The notes under the pieces are model-generated. The model had not been told where the DNA came from. It saw only the letters and a list, made by a program, of their open reading frames with translations, and searched no databases. The translations under genes and the position numbers were made by a program. Of a DNA stretch of 64,000 bases, positions 58,521 through 64,000 are shown in pieces (within the stretch, counting starts at the first letter, position 1; each line of letters begins with the position of its first letter). This stretch comes from Phoronis australis (taxonomy: Eukaryota > Phoronida > Phoronidae): NCBI GenBank assembly GCA_002633005.1, contig NMRA01000925.1:1-64000 (forward strand), in the 5' to 3' direction.

Positions 58521-60069
58521 AAATTTGTACTAGGAAATTGCTGTCATATGAGTGTTTACAATTTCCGCTTAGTGTTTAGCTGTGATGTTGGCCACTTGTA
58601 AATCTCATTTTAGTGGCAGTATGTTTGAAATGTGTCACTTTTGATATGTTTAAATTTATCATCTTTAGTTTTAGAATGAGGCTGTTATGCTGGTCTGTGT
58701 ATTTAGATGTATAGTGTAGCAGACGGCAGGTCTCATTAGTAACAGATGAACTGTGCTTGTAGCAGATGGTTGTGCTTGTAGCAGACGACATGGTGCTATT
58801 TCAGATGCTTTAAGCTGCATATGTATTCAGGATTGTATAAAGAACCCACATAATTTGCATAATTTGACATTGTCTCTCAAAAATGCTATTTGGTTATAAC
58901 TATTTTTATGGTTATACATTTTTGTTATTCCTTTCTTTGCAATGATGCAAGGCTATTGAAAATATATTGTCTCTGTTTGCCATGTCTTTTTCATTTTTTG
59001 TTCACAATTTCACCTCCTCCGATTATGCAACACCTTTCCAGAACCATCAAATTCATCTCTCCCAGATATGTTTTGTTGCATATAGCCATTGTCTTGTAGA
59101 CTCAACCTGAGGTTTGAAGCTAATTGACAACCACCAATCGTGCTATTAGCCATTTTAGTACTGCTTCTTGTCTTGACTGATTTTGGTAAACTTGATTTGA
59201 TGGTTATGGGTGGGACAGCAGTTGGCTGCCTACAGGAAAGCTTGGAGTACTGCGGCACCCCCTGTTGACTAGAAATTTCTTGGATTGATTACTGTTTGTG
59301 GGTACCACAGGGGTGTATGGCTTGGATGCGCCAGTAGCAATCGAGTCGATTTTCAGCTTAGATATCAAGTGAACAACGGTACTCCCATAATTTCCTTATG
59401 TTAATTACTAACAAACTACCCCCCCCCCGGAATCATTCTGTTTACTTTGCTGTCACTATGGGCACTTTCCAGGCGTTGGAGGTTCTTTTATTGGTTTTTG
59501 ACTGCCCTTCATCCGGTAGATTAAATTCTTGGTGAAAATGGCATAAGAAAACCTCATAACAGCCCGAAACCTTGCGGGAGTGGTTCAGGGCGTTCATTTC
59601 TGTAGGCGCTAACTTAATCGCTGACTGTTTTGATTCAGTTATCAATTCAAGATAAGGGAAAACAAACAAAACAGATTATATGTGTGTTCATAACGATTCT
59701 TTGGGTTCGACTTGAGTGAAGTCAAACATGTGCTCTAATGTTTGGTTTCCTTATGCGCGCTAAGTGGTAGAACGAAAAAGAATGCGGTAACAAGCTTTGG
59801 TTGGTACCTGAATAAGCTAGCCTCGCGAGGTAATTATGGTTATGAGGTATTGCGCAAGTTGCCATCTTCACACGGCTTTTGTGAATTCGTATTGTTCCCT
59901 GTATGTCAGTCATTTGCCCTTTATATGTTCCACAGTGTCTGCACCTGAGCTCGGAATTAACGTCCATTATCCTCAATTGGCTCAAAATATTTACCTATGG
60001 GATGTATTTGTCTGAGCTAGCTGGCGATAAAAGAAAAATTGAAGTCTCGAATAAACTGGCGTATGATTA
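58521..60069. other. NAGLU 3' flank, no gene seen
   Basis: Contains a twofold GTGCTTGTAGCAGA repeat near 58752-58785 and a run of ten C at 59420-59429. No supported coding frame or RNA gene. Confidence 0.45.
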
Positions 60070-60270
60070 AAACCATTTGTCTCTTAAAAAGTGGTCTCGG
60101 CTTGTTGATTTATCAGATGCCGAGAAGTCATTTTTGGTCTTCCAAAGAACTGACCGTTCGTTATTGCCAAAGACCACGTAATCTCCGAATAAAATAACTT
60201 ACCGTGACATGAATTTTTAAACCGTTGTCTCTTGAGAAAATGAACTGACAATCACCTGCTGACAATTCTT
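60070..60270. repeat. Foldback repeat family C copy downstream of NAGLU
   Basis: GAGAAGTCATTTTTGGTCTT, AAAGAACTGACCGTTCGTTA, AAGACCACGTAAT and ACCGTGACATGAA follow the family order seen at 52735-53068. Confidence 0.6.
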
Positions 60271-60984
60271 TTCAAGCTCAGATATTACAGCTATTTTGAT
60301 CCTTGAATTTAATGGGTTTTTTGTGTGGAAAGTTTTAAAAGGCGAGATTTCATTAGCCTGGCCCTTCTGAAACTGACCGACAACTTGGTGTTGGCCTCCT
60401 GACTCCAGTTGGCCTATAGTTATTATGAACGCTTTATTGCTTTTCGAAGGTATTGCCCAATTTTGATTCGATTATGAATGCGAATTTACGAGTACTGTTC
60501 TGCATCGAAGAAATACTATCGATGTTTTGAGCCCCAGGGCTTTGTGGCCCAAATGAAGACCTCGTGGCGTAAACCTGATACGAGGCAAACAATATAAGCT
60601 TTAAGAAAGAAGTAGGCTCGTTTTGTCATTTATATATCCATATATCAATATTAACGTTTCAGCATTGGTGTTGGATATAGTAATTAAATAAGGGGAATTT
60701 TCTTACACGTTTGAACACACATTTGGTCAAAATTGGAACGTTTGTATAAGATTCAAGAATAGCTAGTAGTTCATGTGTCGGAAACCAATGTAAACGGAAA
60801 ATTAAAGAAACGTGAACAGTGGTAACGAAGGTGGGACATTACCTCAAGGTTATGTAAGACCTTATTGAAAAGTCTTTGTATTAAGCCAGGTATCTAAAAA
60901 TAATAGCAGAAATCTTGTTGAATTTCATTTTTGGCGTTTTACCGATCTGTCATTGATTAGGTCACGTACAAACCATGTTATCCG

Positions 60985-61285
60985 AAAAGGTCCATTGATA
61001 GCAAAACAACTGTATCGATAACCTGATCAATCTTCATTAGAGATAAATGTTCAAGGTGAAATCTCAAAACGCTGTTACAGTTTTCTAAATAATCATTTCG
61101 TTTTCGTTTTATGATTGATTTTTTTTGTGAAAATCATAGCCCTTCATGTAGAAAAGGAACATTTTAAAAACAATTCATAGCAGAGAACAATGCATAGTGT
61201 ATCTGCAAGTTTCATATGAACACCAAACGCCATTTCTGAGACATTATGTTCCGAAATGCGTCGGATAGTTTTCTAAGGTCCGTTG
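60985..61285 (+). repeat. Dispersed repeat family A, copy 4, cut by a MITE
   Basis: Family A blocks (CATTTTAAAAACAATTC, GAGAACAATGCATAGTGTAT, CATTTCTGAGACATTATGTT) run to about 61285, where the 61286-61700 inverted-repeat element begins. The missing right end suggests the MITE landed in this copy. Confidence 0.55.
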
Positions 61286-61700
61286 CCCGCTTGCATGAAA
61301 CAGTCCCAAATAGGGGCTCGACTAAGTTCCATAAATCTATTTTGTGAGCTTGTGAAAACACTGATTGTCCTTATAATGTTTGAGTTTCGTTACTAAGTCA
61401 AAATTTGGCTTTGATACAAGTCGAGAGTGAACTTGACGTTGAATTCGCAATAAAATAAATAGGGATCTTTTCATGAAACGGCCCTAACTTAAGAACGAAG
61501 TGCCTATTTATTTTCATTGAAGCCAGGGCTCACTTTTTAGTTATGTTATTAAAAAATGGCATAATAGTCAAAGAGGAGCTCATAATAAAGATGAAATGAT
61601 AGAAAAACGATTACATCTGTGAGTAAAGTAACACACAAATAGGCAAAAGATTAAGGGAACTTAGTTGAGTCCCTATTTGGGACTGTTTCGTGTAACCCGG
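61286..61700. mobile_element. ~415-bp MITE with ~43-bp terminal inverted repeats
   Basis: The arms at 61286-61330 and 61656-61700 are near-perfect inverted copies, sharing GAAACAGTCCCAAATAGGG and ACTAAGTTCC. The interior is AT-rich and non-coding. A clear target duplication was not seen. Confidence 0.7.
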
Positions 61701-62913
61701 CACTGGGCTATTAATTGTGGAATCTGATTATTACTGACTACTGTTTTAGTGAAAATTCCCTGCCTAACACTTGACACCGTAATATCTCATCAGTGGACGA
61801 CTTGAGACCCTAATCCTGGGCGATTTGCTTTATCAGATGATGAGGGTGTCTATGTACATAAGAAGATGCCCATATGTCTTCTTGTAGTTGTCTGTTTATT
61901 CAATGCCTAAACTAACTATTGTATCTAAGCAACAGGTCCGTCCGTATGAACGTTGATTACTTCGACAAATCACCCCCTAGAGCTAGTCGTACCCAATGAA
62001 CGTCGTTGTCGACGATTAAAATATAAAGAAGTTGATTTAATGCTACCAGAAAATTGATATTTTTCGCTTGGGGATTATTTCAACTCGGTAAATTATTGTC
62101 CTGCAACTACGCGTTAGAAAACAGCATATCAGAAAAACACGCGTGGATAGTCGGGCAGATTTCCTCAAATTGTGCATTGTGCTAACGTATCTGTACTTCG
62201 CACTAGGGTTGTTTATTCAGCTCGGCAAATATTTACGGCCACGGAATATATCCCTTTATTGTGCTAAATCGACTCTACCCAATAGTGCCGACCCCGTCTC
62301 CATGGGAATGTTACCGTGGACGCTGGTAATTGATTGATTCCCACCAACTTTTCGTCAAACCAATACAAGCGTAGTGTTCGCCCGAAGCCGCGTTTTGCGT
62401 CATTTGACCAATAAATGTGCTACCTAAGGCCCATATTTAGTTGAGTTTGTGGGTGCATCACTTTTGCGGCGCCTTGATAAATTGGAAGACTTAAAAACAT
62501 CAGTTTATTAAGTCAAAAATAACATAATTAGTTCTGGTCTGTTTCCCACACTGTTCAAAAACAGAAAACGGACCGATTTTAGTCAGCAGCGGGTGACACT
62601 GGTGAAGAAAAAGAATGTTCCCACCAATTTCAGCTGGTGTTTGTTGACATTGTTCTTTTGAAAATGTGGGCAACTAAAAAAAAAACGCGTCACAGCATCA
62701 ACTTTCAAAAAATACAGACCTTTGGCCTTTTCATGTTTTCCAGGTTCGCCTTGATTTTCCAGTAAATGTTCATGAGCACCCTACTGTGCTAGCTATGGTG
62801 ATTTCTTACAGTTTTCACAAGGCGGATCTTATCGGATTGAAATGCACCCCTAGTGTTTTTTGGAAGCCAGAGAAGGGCGATCACTGCTGAGATTGTATAC
62901 GCAGTCTTTTCCA
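61701..62913. other. Intergenic, 3' flank of the Tctex1-domain gene
   Basis: No gene recognised. Should include the 3' UTR of the minus-strand Tctex1-domain gene next to 62913. Confidence 0.45.
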
Positions 62914-63546
62914 CTACTCGTTGTAAAGACCATAAACTGTCGCGGTACAGAACATTTGTCCGTTCTGGTAACTGTAAGTAGAACAACTATCCACGCTGGG
63001 GTCCCACGAACATCGACTTGCCACCATCATCGTCTGGTCTTTCTTTTCCCCCACTGTCACTGTGCACACAATTTTGTAGCGATCGAACTTGAACGCTTTC
63101 ACTTTATCCTTTATTTCTTCCGACATTACTCGACTGAGCATGCCAGCTAGTCGTGCATTGTACGTCATGGAATGCAGGCGGTCCTCAAGAACGCCTTTTA
63201 TGGCATTTTCTACCTTTTTAGAGTCGAACCGTTTTAGCGGTTCCATGCGGTACGTGGGTGCGACTGTTTGGTTCGCTTCTCTCTCCTTTCGCTTTTCCAT
63301 GACTTTGTTCGACAGTTGTTTCGTGAACCGCCTCGCCAGCATAATACCTGCTATAGAAGGACCTTTTCTTGGCGTCGACTTATCCTGCGATTTGAATGAT
63401 TTTTGCGAGGCTGTGTCGCTCTTTATGGCTGCAAAAGTCGCTTTTCTGGTTGATGGATTGGTCTGGTTCGCCGACGACGTTGTATTACCGGAGCCACTGC
63501 GATCCATACCGCTGGTACTGAACTTTCTTGACGCCAACATCGTCAA
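62914..63546 (-). CDS. Tctex1-domain protein (dynein light chain Tctex-type 4/5-like)
   Basis: An intronless 210-aa reading frame ending in TAG. The N-terminal 80 residues are Ser/Thr/Lys-rich and low-complexity. Residues of about 95-210 form the Tctex1 domain: YRMEPLKRFDSKKVENAIKG, VLEDRLHSMTYN, LSRVMSEEIKDKVK, FDRYKIVCTVTVGEK, SRCSWDPSVDSCSTYSYQNG and the terminal FCTATVYGLYNE. The KxFDxxKVxxxIKxxLExxLxxxxY and WDPxxDxxxxY motifs are those of the TCTEX1D1/TCTEX1D4 group rather than classical DYNLT1. Members bind dynein intermediate chains or ciliary motors; the exact partner here is unknown. A second Met two residues downstream is an alternative start. The single exon suggests either an ancestral intronless family member or a retrocopy. 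Confidence 0.9.
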   Translation of the reverse strand: MTMLASRKFSTSGMDRSGSGNTTSSANQTNPSTRKATFAAIKSDTASQKSFKSQDKSTPRKGPSIAGIMLARRFTKQLSNKVMEKRKEREANQTVAPTYRMEPLKRFDSKKVENAIKGVLEDRLHSMTYNARLAGMLSRVMSEEIKDKVKAFKFDRYKIVCTVTVGEKKDQTMMVASRCSWDPSVDSCSTYSYQNGQMFCTATVYGLYNE

Positions 63547-64000
63547 GGATAAAAACGTAAGTGGTCACAATATCCAAGTTTCTTTCGGATTCAGTAGCTA
63601 CGCAGAACTCCAAAGATATTCTGGTAGTGAGTAGATGAATCCGTATCTCACGCTATTAATTTAGAACTGAATTCGTCGCGACAATAAGCGAAAGAGTCGT
63701 GCATAACACATTACTCAGTCTCAGGTCCGGCGGTGACAGCTAACACAATCCTTTCATTCATTTGACGATGTCCTGTGTTCAAGCTCAACTTTATAAAGTC
63801 GCATCAAGGTTGATCGTCTTCCTATTGTCGTTAAATAACGCTCGAATGAAGGCGCTGATAAAATTATATCAATTCCTCTTGTAACCTCATTGGCTTAGCT
63901 CTCCGTCAATCCTGACGTGCGTGTGTCCTATGGAAACCAGCAGGGACCTGCCACACGAGGGCGTGTTTTCGTTGACTTGTTTCGCGCAAATCAACAAACC
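63547..64000. other. Upstream region of the Tctex1-domain gene
   Basis: The plus-strand ORF covering the gene runs on to 63634 but is a shadow. No promoter motif stands out; 5' UTR and promoter on the minus strand are presumed here. Confidence 0.4.

Noticed and set aside
63089-63634. 181-codon plus-strand ORF
   Set aside because: An antisense shadow of the Tctex1-domain gene, whose minus-strand product has clear family motifs.
1-64000. CRISPR arrays, operons, phage or defence systems
   Set aside because: The window is eukaryotic; no regularly spaced repeat/spacer array or bacterial gene was seen. The only short-period arrays are microsatellites.

Overview
The window is a piece of an animal nuclear genome. 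The evidence is GT-AG introns with consistent phases, a standard metazoan tRNA-Ala(CGC), two secretory-pathway or lysosomal genes, a Tctex1-domain gene, and a heavy load of short inverted-repeat elements, tRNA-derived repeats and a decayed LINE. AT-richness, long introns and the presence of an IgGFc-binding-domain protein fit a marine invertebrate, perhaps an invertebrate deuterostome such as amphioxus, a hemichordate or an echinoderm. The sequence alone does not settle this.

Three protein genes can be supported. (1) On the minus strand at 1103-6510, a secreted IgGFc-binding-domain protein has a signal-peptide exon (6387-6510 or 6462) joined in phase across a 4-kb intron to a large domain exon (1103-2397); its 3' end is unresolved. 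(2) On the plus strand at 33070-58027, a complete lysosomal alpha-N-acetylglucosaminidase gene (NAGLU, GH89) can be assembled from 19 coding exons. Every junction is GT-AG, all phases agree and the CDS is 2283 nt (760 aa), with one suspicious 51-nt in-frame insert carrying an N. (3) On the minus strand at 62914-63546, a single-exon Tctex1-domain (dynein light chain Tctex-type) protein of 210 aa is present. The three genes have no evident functional link.

The rest is repeat-rich. Region 1-7.9 kb holds a TA-flanked MITE, the IgGFc gene and dispersed repeats. Region 7.9-14.5 kb holds a 2.4-kb direct duplication, whose second copy starts exactly at an N and is interrupted near its end by a 354-bp foldback element with a visible empty site in the first copy. 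Region 14.5-26.8 kb is non-coding apart from the tRNA gene at 18930-19001, several inverted-repeat elements and a tandem, partly inverted tRNA-like SINE cluster. Region 26.8-29.1 kb is a 5'-truncated, frameshifted non-LTR retrotransposon flanked by an 18-bp direct repeat. Region 29.3-31.6 kb holds further inverted-repeat elements. The NAGLU introns and 3' flank contain at least three dispersed repeat families, two microsatellites and single MITEs with target-site duplications.

I found no CRISPR array, operon or prokaryote-style system, and no convincing new protein system. The most informative material is mobile-element archaeology (filled/empty sites, nested insertions) and the link between single Ns and local sequence anomalies.
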